Positions 35,172 through 43,538 of a stretch of 64,000 nucleotides of DNA are shown one piece after another (the stretch's first letter is position 1; the number at the start of each line of letters is the position of its first letter). The DNA is taken from NCBI GenBank assembly GCA_016707285.1, contig JADJIA010000004.1:62001-126000 (forward strand). The letters are read 5' to 3'. A program made the translations under genes and the position numbers. The notes under the pieces were generated by a model. That model was not told the DNA's origin. It saw only the letters and a list, made by a program, of their open reading frames with translations, and did no database searches. This DNA comes from Ignavibacteriales bacterium (lineage in GTDB: Bacteria > Bacteroidota > Ignavibacteria > Ignavibacteriales > Ignavibacteriaceae).

Positions 35172-35586
35172 TTTTAAGGGTCAATCTCTCCAGAAGCTTT
35201 TTAGCAAAAGGTAAAAAACGAACCGCAGTTTCATAAGCGTTGTTTGCAACCTCTGCATCGTAGGAATGGGAGGTAATATTTCGTGTGGAGTGGAAATTCA
35301 TCCACTCTTCAACATTTTCAATTAATCTGTTTTCGAAAGCTATACGATATAATTCACGCCTTGTAACTCCATCTACAATTTCTTGTCCCTCATTCACTTC
35401 CAGCCATCTTTTAATAAATTTCCAACTCAATTCATAACATATCTCAAAATTTTGAATCACACCTGACTGGAGTGTTTCTTGCTGGGCAAGTGATAGAGAA
35501 TGAAAATCTTTGGAGTATTCTGTAACACTTAATGATTGTTCAAGCGCTGCAATAGATTTCTTTAAAGATGACAGGTCAAGGTTCAT
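35164..35586 (-). CDS. HI0074-family HEPN protein (toxin of MNT-HEPN pair)
   Basis: The 140-residue all-helical protein has the HI0074-family pattern (TIGR01987): IQNFEICYELSWKFIKRWL, then REAL-type linker TRRELYRIAF and the conserved end RNITSHSYDAEVANNAY. The RxxxxH of HEPN RNases appears as RNITSH. ATG 35586 gives the standard start MNLDLSSLKKSI; longer starts lack a ribosome-binding site. It would be held inactive by the nucleotidyltransferase encoded downstream. Confidence 0.9.
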   Translation of the reverse strand: MNLDLSSLKKSIAALEQSLSVTEYSKDFHSLSLAQQETLQSGVIQNFEICYELSWKFIKRWLEVNEGQEIVDGVTRRELYRIAFENRLIENVEEWMNFHSTRNITSHSYDAEVANNAYETAVRFLPFAKKLLERLTLKND

Positions 35587-35715
35587 AATAGCTAAACTTG
35601 TTAAACGAATAATTGATTTCCTTGAATACAGAATATTCCAGGGTTTGATTCTTAAAATACACAAAAATCAGCCTTCAAAAAAATTTAGCGGGTTGAATTA
35701 TGATGTCTGTTACCA

Positions 35716-35755
35716 CAAAAAAACTGCCTTCAGAAATAAATTCCCGAAGGCAGTT
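35716..35755 (-). terminator. intrinsic terminator of the OPT transporter gene
   Basis: AACTGCCTTC (35722-35731) and GAAGGCAGTT (35746-35755) form a 10-pair stem, followed on the minus strand by seven T residues. Confidence 0.9.
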
Positions 35756-35784
35756 CACAATTAAAGAAGCACTTTAATTAAATT

Positions 35785-37767
35785 TTAGTCTTCTGCTTTA
35801 GCTTTCATTGCATCCCAGATTACATAACCACAAAGCAGGACAAACATGAAGAGTCCAACAAACATGGCGCCGTTGGTTTCAACCCAATGAGTAGCCATCA
35901 GATCCACATTAAAATATTTCATTACTGCACTTATTACACCCATCAATGCACCACCGGCAATGAATCCTGAAGCAATCAAGGTTCCACGCTCTCTACGGGC
36001 AGTATTTAGATTTTCATCTTTACTGCGGGTTGAAACGATGTGCGCAAGGATACCACCGATGAGGATCGGGGTGTTGAGTTCAAGTGGGATATACATTCCA
36101 AGAGCAAAAGCCAGTGCAGGAACCTTGATCATGGTAAGGATCAAAGCCATTGCAGCTCCGGCAATATAAAGCATCCAGGGGGCATCTTTACCGGACATGA
36201 GAGGTTCGATTACTGCTGCCATTGCGTTTGCCTGTGGGGCTTGAAGGGCGCCTTCGCCTTTGAAGCCGTAAGCTTCGTTTAGAACCATGATGATAAGTCC
36301 AACCACTGCTGCTGAGGCAGCTGTTCCAACAAACTTCCAGGTCTGTTGTTTGTAAGGTGAACTTCCGAGCCAATAACCTATTTTGAGATCGGTAATAAAT
36401 GCACCTGCACACGACAGAGCGGTACAAACGGCACCACCAATCAACAATGCAGTTACCATTCCTTCTTTTCCCTTGATTCCAAACGAAATAAGGATAATAG
36501 AAGAAAGAATGAGGGTCATGAGGGTCATTCCCGAAACAGGGTTTGTTCCAACAATTGCGATAGCATTTGCGGCAACGGTTGTGAAGAGGAAGGAGATGAT
36601 CATCACGATCAAGAGACCAAGAAGAGCATGTCCCCAGTTGCCTGTTACGCCAAAGTTGAAGAATAAAAGAAGTCCAAGTCCTACTGCCAAAATACCAACT
36701 ACAATAACTGACATTGGAAGGTCTTTTTCAGTTCTTAAAGCTCCTGAAGCAGCAGCTCTTCCGCCACCAATTTCTTTTGCAGCAAGTTTAAATGCACCTG
36801 CAATGATGCCGGAGGAACGGACGATACCGATAATCCCGGCCATCGCAATTCCACCGATACCGATATGACGAACATAGTTTCTGAAAATCTGTTCGGCAGA
36901 CATATCCTTAATTAATACCGTAACATTTGCTCCAAAAGGAGTAGCAAGTGATTGCCCAATATAGAAGACAACCGGTATAAGAAGATACCACGAAACAAAT
37001 GAACCTGCGGCTATAATTGCGGCATATTTTAATCCAACAATAAAACCGAGCCCTGTAACCGCGGCACCGATATTGATGTTAAATACAAGTTTGTATTTGT
37101 CATAAAGCATATCGCCGATGGGGAGAACTTTTGTTGAGAAAGTTTCACTCCACCATCCAAAAGTGGCAATAATAAAATCATAAGCTCCACCAACAAGACC
37201 CGATGAAACGAGAACAAGAGCCTGCGAACCACCTTTTTCACCGGCAACAAGCACTTCAGTGGTAGCAGTTGCTTCGGGGAAGGGGAATTTCCCGTGCATG
37301 TCGGCAACAAAATATTTACGGAATGGAATCAAAAACAGAATTCCGAGGAAACCACCGAGCAGTGATGAAAGGAATACCTGAAGGAAAGTTGCTTCAAGAT
37401 CAAGGATATAAAGCGCTGGAATTGTGAAAATTGCGCCGGCAACCACAGCACCTGAAGTTGCGCCTACCGACTGAATGATCACATTCTCGCCGAGTGAATT
37501 TTTTCTTTTAAGAAGGGTTGACAAGCCGACTGCTATGATCGCAATTGGAATTGCTGCTTCAAAAACCTGTCCAATTTTTAATCCGAGATACGCTGCCGCA
37601 GCCGAAAAAAGGACTGCCATAAGAAGGCCCAAAGAGATGGTGTAAACATTAACTTCGGGTACAATACTGAGAGGCGACATGATGGGTTCAAATTTTTCGC
37701 CGGGTTTCAGCTCTGAATAAGCATTTTTTGGAAGTCCTTTAACTTCCCCGGATGAATGTCCGCTCAT
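35785..37767 (-). CDS. OPT-family oligopeptide transporter
   Basis: The 660-residue protein is built of about 16 membrane helices and matches the bacterial OPT family (TIGR00733-like). Marks include a start SPLSIVPEVNVYTISLGLLM, AAAYLGLKIGQVFEAAIPIAI, GKFPFPEATATTEVLVAGEKG, and an ending with PALAFALGMYIPLELNTPI. It imports peptides or metal chelates by proton coupling across the inner membrane; substrate is open. GGAG lies 6 bases upstream of ATG 37767. It stands alone with its own terminator. Confidence 0.93.
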   Translation of the reverse strand: MSGHSSGEVKGLPKNAYSELKPGEKFEPIMSPLSIVPEVNVYTISLGLLMAVLFSAAAAYLGLKIGQVFEAAIPIAIIAVGLSTLLKRKNSLGENVIIQSVGATSGAVVAGAIFTIPALYILDLEATFLQVFLSSLLGGFLGILFLIPFRKYFVADMHGKFPFPEATATTEVLVAGEKGGSQALVLVSSGLVGGAYDFIIATFGWWSETFSTKVLPIGDMLYDKYKLVFNINIGAAVTGLGFIVGLKYAAIIAAGSFVSWYLLIPVVFYIGQSLATPFGANVTVLIKDMSAEQIFRNYVRHIGIGGIAMAGIIGIVRSSGIIAGAFKLAAKEIGGGRAAASGALRTEKDLPMSVIVVGILAVGLGLLLFFNFGVTGNWGHALLGLLIVMIISFLFTTVAANAIAIVGTNPVSGMTLMTLILSSIILISFGIKGKEGMVTALLIGGAVCTALSCAGAFITDLKIGYWLGSSPYKQQTWKFVGTAASAAVVGLIIMVLNEAYGFKGEGALQAPQANAMAAVIEPLMSGKDAPWMLYIAGAAMALILTMIKVPALAFALGMYIPLELNTPILIGGILAHIVSTRSKDENLNTARRERGTLIASGFIAGGALMGVISAVMKYFNVDLMATHWVETNGAMFVGLFMFVLLCGYVIWDAMKAKAED

Positions 37768-37847
37768 TTAATCTCCGTAATTGGTATTTAGAATAGTTAT
37801 CGAGTAACAAAATTTGTAATAAAACAAATCTCTTCAAACAAAATTAC

Positions 37848-37961
37848 TGCATTATTGCATTATTGGATTACTGCATTCCACAAAATTACTGCATTATTCG
37901 GTTAATTCAATATTGCATTCCACAAAATTACTGCATTATTGCATTATTGGATTACTGCATT
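37848..37961. repeat. tandem TGCATTATTGCATTATTGGA repeats
   Basis: About 40-base units of the form AAAATTACTGCATTATTGCA, ATTATTGGATTACTGCATTC, CAC recur three times, the middle one altered. Reverse-complement copies occur at 25003-25040 and 59325-59364. There is no regular spacer pattern as in CRISPR. Confidence 0.7.
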
Positions 37962-38005
37962 AAAAAAAAAGACCGGCCGCTTCAATTAAATGAAACAGCC
38001 GGTGG
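37962..38005 (-). terminator. intrinsic terminator of the DHODH-like gene
   Basis: On the minus strand, ACCGGC with a TTTCA/TGAAG-supported stem pairs with GCCGGT (positions 37972-38003) and runs into nine T residues (37962-37970). Confidence 0.85.
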
Positions 38006-38039
38006 TAAGAAACAAATAAATTGTTATAACTGTAATAAA

Positions 38040-39032
38040 TTACAATTTTACCGAGCTGATCACTTTCATATAGTTGGCTCTCTCATACTGAGAAGGATCA
38101 CCAACATTCATGTAACTCATCGAACCCCGCATGTCGTCAACTGAATTGTATTCGTTGGCTTCCATCCAGAACTTCATTTTTGATATTACATCTGCTATAT
38201 GATTAGGACCAAATTTTAAGATGCTTGACATCATCTGAGTAACTTTTGCACCAACCATGAGCATCTTTATGACATCTTTTTCGCTGTAGATACCGCTTGT
38301 TGCTGCGAGATCACAATCGAGTCTGCCATAAAGAATTCCAATCCAACGGAGAGGAAGTCTCATAGCCATTGGGGTACTCAAAAGAACATTTGGCACTACT
38401 TCGAGGTTATCGAGATCGATATCAGGCTGATAGAATCTGTTAAAAAGCACAAGACCATCGGCGCCTGCTTTATCAAGCTGATCAGCCATCCAGGCTGTTG
38501 AGCTAAAAAACGGGCTGAGTTTAATGGCAACAGGTATTTTTACATTTTTCTTCACTTCTTTTACGATATCGATGTAAAGCTGTTCTATTTCTCTGCCGTC
38601 GGTGTTAAAATCGGTGGCAAGTTTATAGATGTTCAGTTCAAGAGCATCTGCACCGGCTTCTTCCATATTGTGAGCATATTTAACCCAGCCACCCAATGAT
38701 TTGCCATTAAGACTGGCAATTATCGGGATGTCAGTGGCTTCTTTTGCTTTACGGATCAGCTCGAGATACTCTTCAGGACCGGCTTTATACTCGATATGCT
38801 CGGGGAAGTATGAAGTGGCTTCTGCATAACTTTCGTTGTGAGCAGTTGTATAATAGTGGTTGGCAAGCGATTCTTTTTCAATTTGTTCTTCAAACAAAGA
38901 GTAGAGAACCACTGCTGCGGCACCCGCATCTTCAAGCGCTTTTATGGATGATACCTCCTGAGAGATAGGACCCGCTGAAGGCACTACGGGATTCTTTAAT
39001 TTCATACCGAGATATGTTGTTGTTAAATCCAT
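38040..39032 (-). CDS. dihydroorotate-dehydrogenase-like protein
   Basis: The 330-residue TIM-barrel flavoprotein begins MDLTTTYLGMKLKNPVVPSA, with typical DHODH segments (ASLNGKSLGGWV, ADALELNIY, PVAIKLSPFF, ADGLVLFNRFYQ). FMN-binding is expected. This branch is frequent in Bacteroidota and Ignavibacteria next to pyruvate:ferredoxin oxidoreductase, as here (40 bases downstream of nifJ). It may not make pyrimidines. Substitutes for the usual catalytic Cys/Ser are not clear. AAGGA precedes ATG 39032. Confidence 0.85.
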   Translation of the reverse strand: MDLTTTYLGMKLKNPVVPSAGPISQEVSSIKALEDAGAAAVVLYSLFEEQIEKESLANHYYTTAHNESYAEATSYFPEHIEYKAGPEEYLELIRKAKEATDIPIIASLNGKSLGGWVKYAHNMEEAGADALELNIYKLATDFNTDGREIEQLYIDIVKEVKKNVKIPVAIKLSPFFSSTAWMADQLDKAGADGLVLFNRFYQPDIDLDNLEVVPNVLLSTPMAMRLPLRWIGILYGRLDCDLAATSGIYSEKDVIKMLMVGAKVTQMMSSILKFGPNHIADVISKMKFWMEANEYNSVDDMRGSMSYMNVGDPSQYERANYMKVISSVKL

Positions 39033-39072
39033 TTTTTATTCCTTAAATAGGTTATTCTTTTCGTTAAAACCG

Positions 39073-42000
39073 TTATTGATTAATGTTAGGTGTAGAGTTC
39101 GCCATGTTTTCATACATTTTGAACTTTTTGGTCACATCGTCCTGGGCTTCGAGCATTAATTTTGCCGCAGCTTCAGGGTGGGATTTTGTTAACATTTTGT
39201 ATCTGGTTTCAAGATAAGCATAATCTTTGAATGGTATCTTAAGACCTTTTGAATCGAGGCTGAAAGGATTTTTACCTTCAGCTACGAGGTCAGGGTTAAA
39301 TCTGAACAACTGCCAGTGACCCGAATCAACTGCTGCTTTTTGGTTTCTTGTGGCAATACCCATGTCGATACCATGAGCAATACAGTGGCTATAAGCAATT
39401 ATGAGTGAAGGACCATCATAGGCTTCAGCTTCAACAATGGCTTTTACTGTGTGAGCGTCGTTGGCACCCATGGCAATTTTAGCAACATAAACATTTCCAT
39501 AACTCATAGCCATAAGCGCGAGGTCTTTTTTAGCTGCCGGTTTACCACCTGCTGCAAATTTTGCTACTGCAGCTCTTGGTGTTGATTTTGACATCTGACC
39601 ACCGGTGTTTGAGTAAACTTCAGTGTCCAAAACAAGAATATTTACATTTTTACCTGAAGCGAGCACATGGTCAAGTCCACCGTAACCGATGTCGTATGCC
39701 CAACCATCACCACCCATGATCCATACCGATTTCTTAACAAGATAATCAACAAGGCTCAAGAGGTTGATGGCGTCAAATTTTACATCTTCATCTTTGGTGG
39801 TTTTTTCGATTTCCGTCAGTTTAACTTTAAGTTCTTCAACTCTTAGTCTCTGATCTCTGATGTCGGCTTCACTTTTTTGTTCGGCGTTAAGGATGTCGAA
39901 TGCAAGTCTGTCGCCAATTTTGTCACCAAGTTTAACTATGAGGATTCTCGCTTGTTCGTTGAACTGATCGATGGAAAGTTTGAATCCAAATCCAAATTCA
40001 GCGTTATCTTCGAAAAGTGAGTTTGACCATGCCGGTCCGCGACCCTCTTTGTTTTTTGACCATGGTGTTGTAGGAAGGTTACCGCCATAAATTGAAGAAC
40101 AGCCTGTTGCGTTTGCAATAACCGCTCTGTCGCCATAAAGCTGGCTGACAAGTTTAACATATGGAGTTTCGCCACAACCCGAGCAGGCACCTGAGAACTC
40201 AAACAGAGGCTCGAGGAACTGTGAATCTTTCACAGTATTAATCTTTAAGTCGGTTCTATCCCATTCAGGAAGATCGAGGAAGAAATCCCAATTAACTCTT
40301 TCAGTTTCTCTTAAAGGAACCTGGGGCATCATATTGATTGCTTTGAATCTTACTTCTCTCTTGTTTTTGGCAGGACAGAATTCAACACAAAGTCCACAAC
40401 CTGTACAATCTTCAACAGCCACCTGAATTGTGTACATCAAACCTTCGCCGTGTTCTTTAGCTTTAAATGGCATCGATTTAAATGTTTCAGGGGCGGTATC
40501 CAAAGCAGATTTATCGTAAATTTTAGCTCTTATTGCTGCGTGTGGGCAGATCAGAGCACATTTGTTACACTGAATACAAACATCGGCATCCCAAACAGGA
40601 ACTTCGAGAGCGATATTTCTTTTCTCATATTTTGTTGTACCTGTTGGGAAAGTTCCATCAATTGGCATCAGACTAACCGGAAGATCATCACCAAAACCGG
40701 CGATAATTTTTCCTGTAACATTCTTTATAAATTCAGGTGAATTGGCAGGAACCGCATCACGAATATTGAATGTGGAGGTTATTGTATCAGGAACGGCAAC
40801 TTCAAAAAGATTTTCGATTGTTCTGTCAACCGCATCAAAGTTCATCTGAACGATCTTTTCGCCTTTTGAACCGTAGGTCTTTTTGATGGCATATTTGATC
40901 ATCTCAATTGCTTTTTCTCTTGGCAATATTTTAGAGATAGCGAAAAAGCATGTCTGCATTACAGAGTTGATTCTTCCACCCATACCGGTTTCGTTTGCAA
41001 CTTTGTAAGCATCGATGATATAGAATTTCATCTTTTTGTTGATGAGGGTTTTTTGAACATTCTCCGGAAGTGTATTCCACACCTCTTCTTTTGATGCAGC
41101 GGTATTCAAAAGAAATGAAGCACCTTCAACCGCATCGCGGAGCATGTCGGTGGTCTCAAGAAAAACTGTCTGATGGCAGGCAACAAAGTTTGCTCTGTTA
41201 ATCAGGTAGCTTGATTTTATCTCTTTAGGTCCAAACCTTAAGTGAGATGTGGTCATTGAGCCCGATTTTTTTGAATCGTAAACGAAATAGCCCTGAGCAA
41301 AAAAGTCAGTTCCCTCGCCAATGATCTTAATTGAGTTTTTGTTTGCGCCAACAGTACCGTCAGCACCAAGACCATAGAATTTTCCTTTAAAAGTATCAGG
41401 ATTTTCGACTGAGAATGAAGGATCAAATTCGAGACTTGTGTGTGTTACATCTTCATTGATACCAATTGTGAAATGGTTTTTTGGTTTATCTTTTTTGAGT
41501 TCATCATAAACTGCTTTAATCATTGCAGGGGTAAACTCTTTTGAAGAAAGACCGTATCTTCCACCAACAATTTTTGGATAAGCAAAAGGAAGGTTTCCTT
41601 CGTTGAATGTCTCAGATATAGCTGTAACTATATCCATATAGAGAGGTTCTCCCGACGCTCCCGGCTCTTTGGTTCTGTCTAACACACCAATCACTTTTAC
41701 GGTGGTTGGGAGTTCAGAAATAAAGTGTTTTATAGAGAAAGGTCTATAAAGTCTTACTTTAAGCACACCAACTTTTTCACCATTTGCTGTGAGGTGTTCC
41801 ACTGTTTCTTCAACAGCTTCGGCTCCTGAACCCATAACAACAATTACTCTTTCAGCATCAGGGGCGCCGTAATATTCAAATATTTTATATTTTCTTCCTG
41901 TCAGTTCACCAAATTTGTCCATTTGTTTCTGAACGATGTCAGGGCAAACATTATAAAACGGGTTAACTGTTTCTCTTCCCTGGAAATAAACATCAGGATT

Positions 42001-42660
42001 CTGAGCTGTTCCGCGGATCACAGGAGTTTCAGGGTTTAAGCCTCTTTTTCTGTGTTCAAAAACCAGTCTCTGGTCGATCATTTTTTTCATGTCGTCCGGG
42101 GTGAGTTGTTCTATTTTAGCAACTTCGTGTGAGGTTCTGAAACCATCAAAGAAATGGATGAAAGGAACTCTTGCTTCAAGAGTGGCTGCCTGAGCTATCA
42201 GAGCAAAATCCATAACTTCCTGAACTGAATTTGAGGAGAGCAGTGCCCAACCTGTAGAACGGGTAGCCATAACATCGCTATGGTCACCAAAAATTGATAA
42301 AGCAGCAGCTGCAATAGAACGGGCCGAAACATGAAAGACTGTAGAAGTAAGTTCACCTGCTATTTTGAACATGTTTGGAATCATTAAGAGCAAGCCCTGT
42401 GAGGCTGTAAAAGTGGTTGTGAGCGAACCTGTTTGAAGTGCTCCGTGAACACTTCCTGATGCGCCGCCTTCACTTTGAAGTTCTGATACGGAGGGAGTAA
42501 TTCCCCAGATATTCTTTTTTCCTTCCGCTGCCCATTGGTCGCACCACTCTGCCATATTTGACGAAGGGGTGATCGGGTAGATGGCTATCACTTCATTAGT
42601 GTGATACGCCACATAACCGGCCGCCTCATTACCGTCAATTGTAACTTTTTTTCTTTCCAT
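39073..42660 (-). CDS. nifJ: pyruvate:ferredoxin (flavodoxin) oxidoreductase
   Basis: The 1,195-residue single-chain enzyme has the standard order. The N-terminal pyrimidine domain (GNEAAGYVAYHTNEVIAIYP) comes first, then the gamma domain near 420-620. Two 4Fe-4S clusters follow (CIQCNKCALICPHAA and CTGCGLCVEFCP), then the CSGCGETPYVK cluster Cys and the thiamine-diphosphate site GDGWAYDIGYGGLDHV. It interconverts pyruvate and acetyl-CoA with reduced ferredoxin, so it fits an anaerobic lifestyle with acetyl-CoA synthetase nearby. ATG 42660 is preferred, since an earlier ATG (42711) lies inside the sigma-54-type promoter. Confidence 0.97.
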   Translation of the reverse strand: MERKKVTIDGNEAAGYVAYHTNEVIAIYPITPSSNMAEWCDQWAAEGKKNIWGITPSVSELQSEGGASGSVHGALQTGSLTTTFTASQGLLLMIPNMFKIAGELTSTVFHVSARSIAAAALSIFGDHSDVMATRSTGWALLSSNSVQEVMDFALIAQAATLEARVPFIHFFDGFRTSHEVAKIEQLTPDDMKKMIDQRLVFEHRKRGLNPETPVIRGTAQNPDVYFQGRETVNPFYNVCPDIVQKQMDKFGELTGRKYKIFEYYGAPDAERVIVVMGSGAEAVEETVEHLTANGEKVGVLKVRLYRPFSIKHFISELPTTVKVIGVLDRTKEPGASGEPLYMDIVTAISETFNEGNLPFAYPKIVGGRYGLSSKEFTPAMIKAVYDELKKDKPKNHFTIGINEDVTHTSLEFDPSFSVENPDTFKGKFYGLGADGTVGANKNSIKIIGEGTDFFAQGYFVYDSKKSGSMTTSHLRFGPKEIKSSYLINRANFVACHQTVFLETTDMLRDAVEGASFLLNTAASKEEVWNTLPENVQKTLINKKMKFYIIDAYKVANETGMGGRINSVMQTCFFAISKILPREKAIEMIKYAIKKTYGSKGEKIVQMNFDAVDRTIENLFEVAVPDTITSTFNIRDAVPANSPEFIKNVTGKIIAGFGDDLPVSLMPIDGTFPTGTTKYEKRNIALEVPVWDADVCIQCNKCALICPHAAIRAKIYDKSALDTAPETFKSMPFKAKEHGEGLMYTIQVAVEDCTGCGLCVEFCPAKNKREVRFKAINMMPQVPLRETERVNWDFFLDLPEWDRTDLKINTVKDSQFLEPLFEFSGACSGCGETPYVKLVSQLYGDRAVIANATGCSSIYGGNLPTTPWSKNKEGRGPAWSNSLFEDNAEFGFGFKLSIDQFNEQARILIVKLGDKIGDRLAFDILNAEQKSEADIRDQRLRVEELKVKLTEIEKTTKDEDVKFDAINLLSLVDYLVKKSVWIMGGDGWAYDIGYGGLDHVLASGKNVNILVLDTEVYSNTGGQMSKSTPRAAVAKFAAGGKPAAKKDLALMAMSYGNVYVAKIAMGANDAHTVKAIVEAEAYDGPSLIIAYSHCIAHGIDMGIATRNQKAAVDSGHWQLFRFNPDLVAEGKNPFSLDSKGLKIPFKDYAYLETRYKMLTKSHPEAAAKLMLEAQDDVTKKFKMYENMANSTPNINQ

Positions 42661-42706
42661 TTTCTTACCATCAGTTATTATTCGTGAATAAAAATCACTA
42701 CTTTGA

Positions 42707-42722
42707 TGCAAATATTATGCCA
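42707..42722 (-). promoter_or_regulatory. sigma-54-type promoter of nifJ
   Basis: On the minus strand TGGCATAATATTTGCA has GG and GC exactly 10 bases apart and matches the consensus at nearly all positions. The predicted start is near 42696. An inverted repeat TGACAA-N7-TTGTCA (42772-42790) lies 50 bases upstream and may be the activator site. Confidence 0.7.
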
Positions 42723-42984
42723 TATTGATTAATGCCAATTCACCCCCTTTTTAAGCACAAATTTTCAATAATGACAAAATAGAATTGTCAATAGTGGGGA
42801 TATTCTTAATATTTAGAAGCTTATATCAGACTCTGTTTTACTCAGAATTTGTAACAGTTTCATCAGTAAAAGATTTGATGAGGCAGAATAAGATGATTTG
42901 AGATCAGGGGGATAAAGAATATGATTTTGATTTGTTATTTTCCATCGTTAATTTTGTCATTTATTAATAAAATTGTCAATTAAA

Positions 42985-43485
42985 ATGAAATTGAAGATCA
43001 AAGACCGACCACGATATATCATTCCCCTTTCTGTAGCCGACCGGATCGCTGAGGGAGTTACAGCCGGTGTTTTATTGACAATCACTGTTATTTTCCTCTT
43101 TCGATATCCTTCGGTGGAAGACCAGGTTGCGATGCACTACGACCTTGCAGGAAATATTGACAGAATGGGGGACAAAAGCGGGATATTTTTTTTCTTTGGG
43201 ATTTTGATACTCTTGTATGCGGGGATGACATTTGCACAAAAATTTCCGCACGCCTTTAACTACCTCACAGAAATCACAGAGGAGAATGCAAAACGCCAAT
43301 ACACAACCGCGGTCAGAATGATCAGGTGGCTTAAGCTGATGATGGTGGTACTGTTTTCATTCATCATCCTAAAAACAATTTTTCCTGATGACATCGGTAA
43401 TGGAGTCTTTTTTGCGGTGATCATCACTTTCATAATCGCAACCTTCATCCAGATGATTGGTTATTTTATCAAATCCGGGAAATAA
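42985..43485 (+). CDS. DUF1648 membrane protein
   Basis: The 166-residue protein has four predicted membrane helices and the DUF1648 motif PSVEDQVAMHYDLAGNIDRMGDKS between the first two. The family (SdpI-like N-terminal part) is of unknown role in the inner membrane. ATG 42985 is preferred to TTG 42973. It is divergent from nifJ and no ribosome-binding site is clear. Confidence 0.85.
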   Translation: MKLKIKDRPRYIIPLSVADRIAEGVTAGVLLTITVIFLFRYPSVEDQVAMHYDLAGNIDRMGDKSGIFFFFGILILLYAGMTFAQKFPHAFNYLTEITEENAKRQYTTAVRMIRWLKLMMVVLFSFIILKTIFPDDIGNGVFFAVIITFIIATFIQMIGYFIKSGK

Positions 43486-43515
43486 AAAAAGCCCCGGCAT
43501 TTCTACCGGAGGCTT
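43486..43515 (-). terminator. intrinsic terminator of the thioester-domain adhesin gene
   Basis: AAGCCTCCGG and CCGGGGCTT form an imperfect stem around TAGAAATG, followed by seven T on the minus strand. It also ends the convergent DUF1648 gene's intergenic space. Confidence 0.85.
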
Positions 43516-43538
43516 AAAACATTACAACCCCAAAGATT

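Noticed and set aside
36383..36868. 161-codon plus-strand frame
   Set aside because: It is the reverse of the OPT transporter gene, with low-complexity Pro/Ile/Ala composition.
37848..37961. CRISPR array
   Set aside because: Repeats are tandem, imperfect and without unique spacers, and no cas genes are near.
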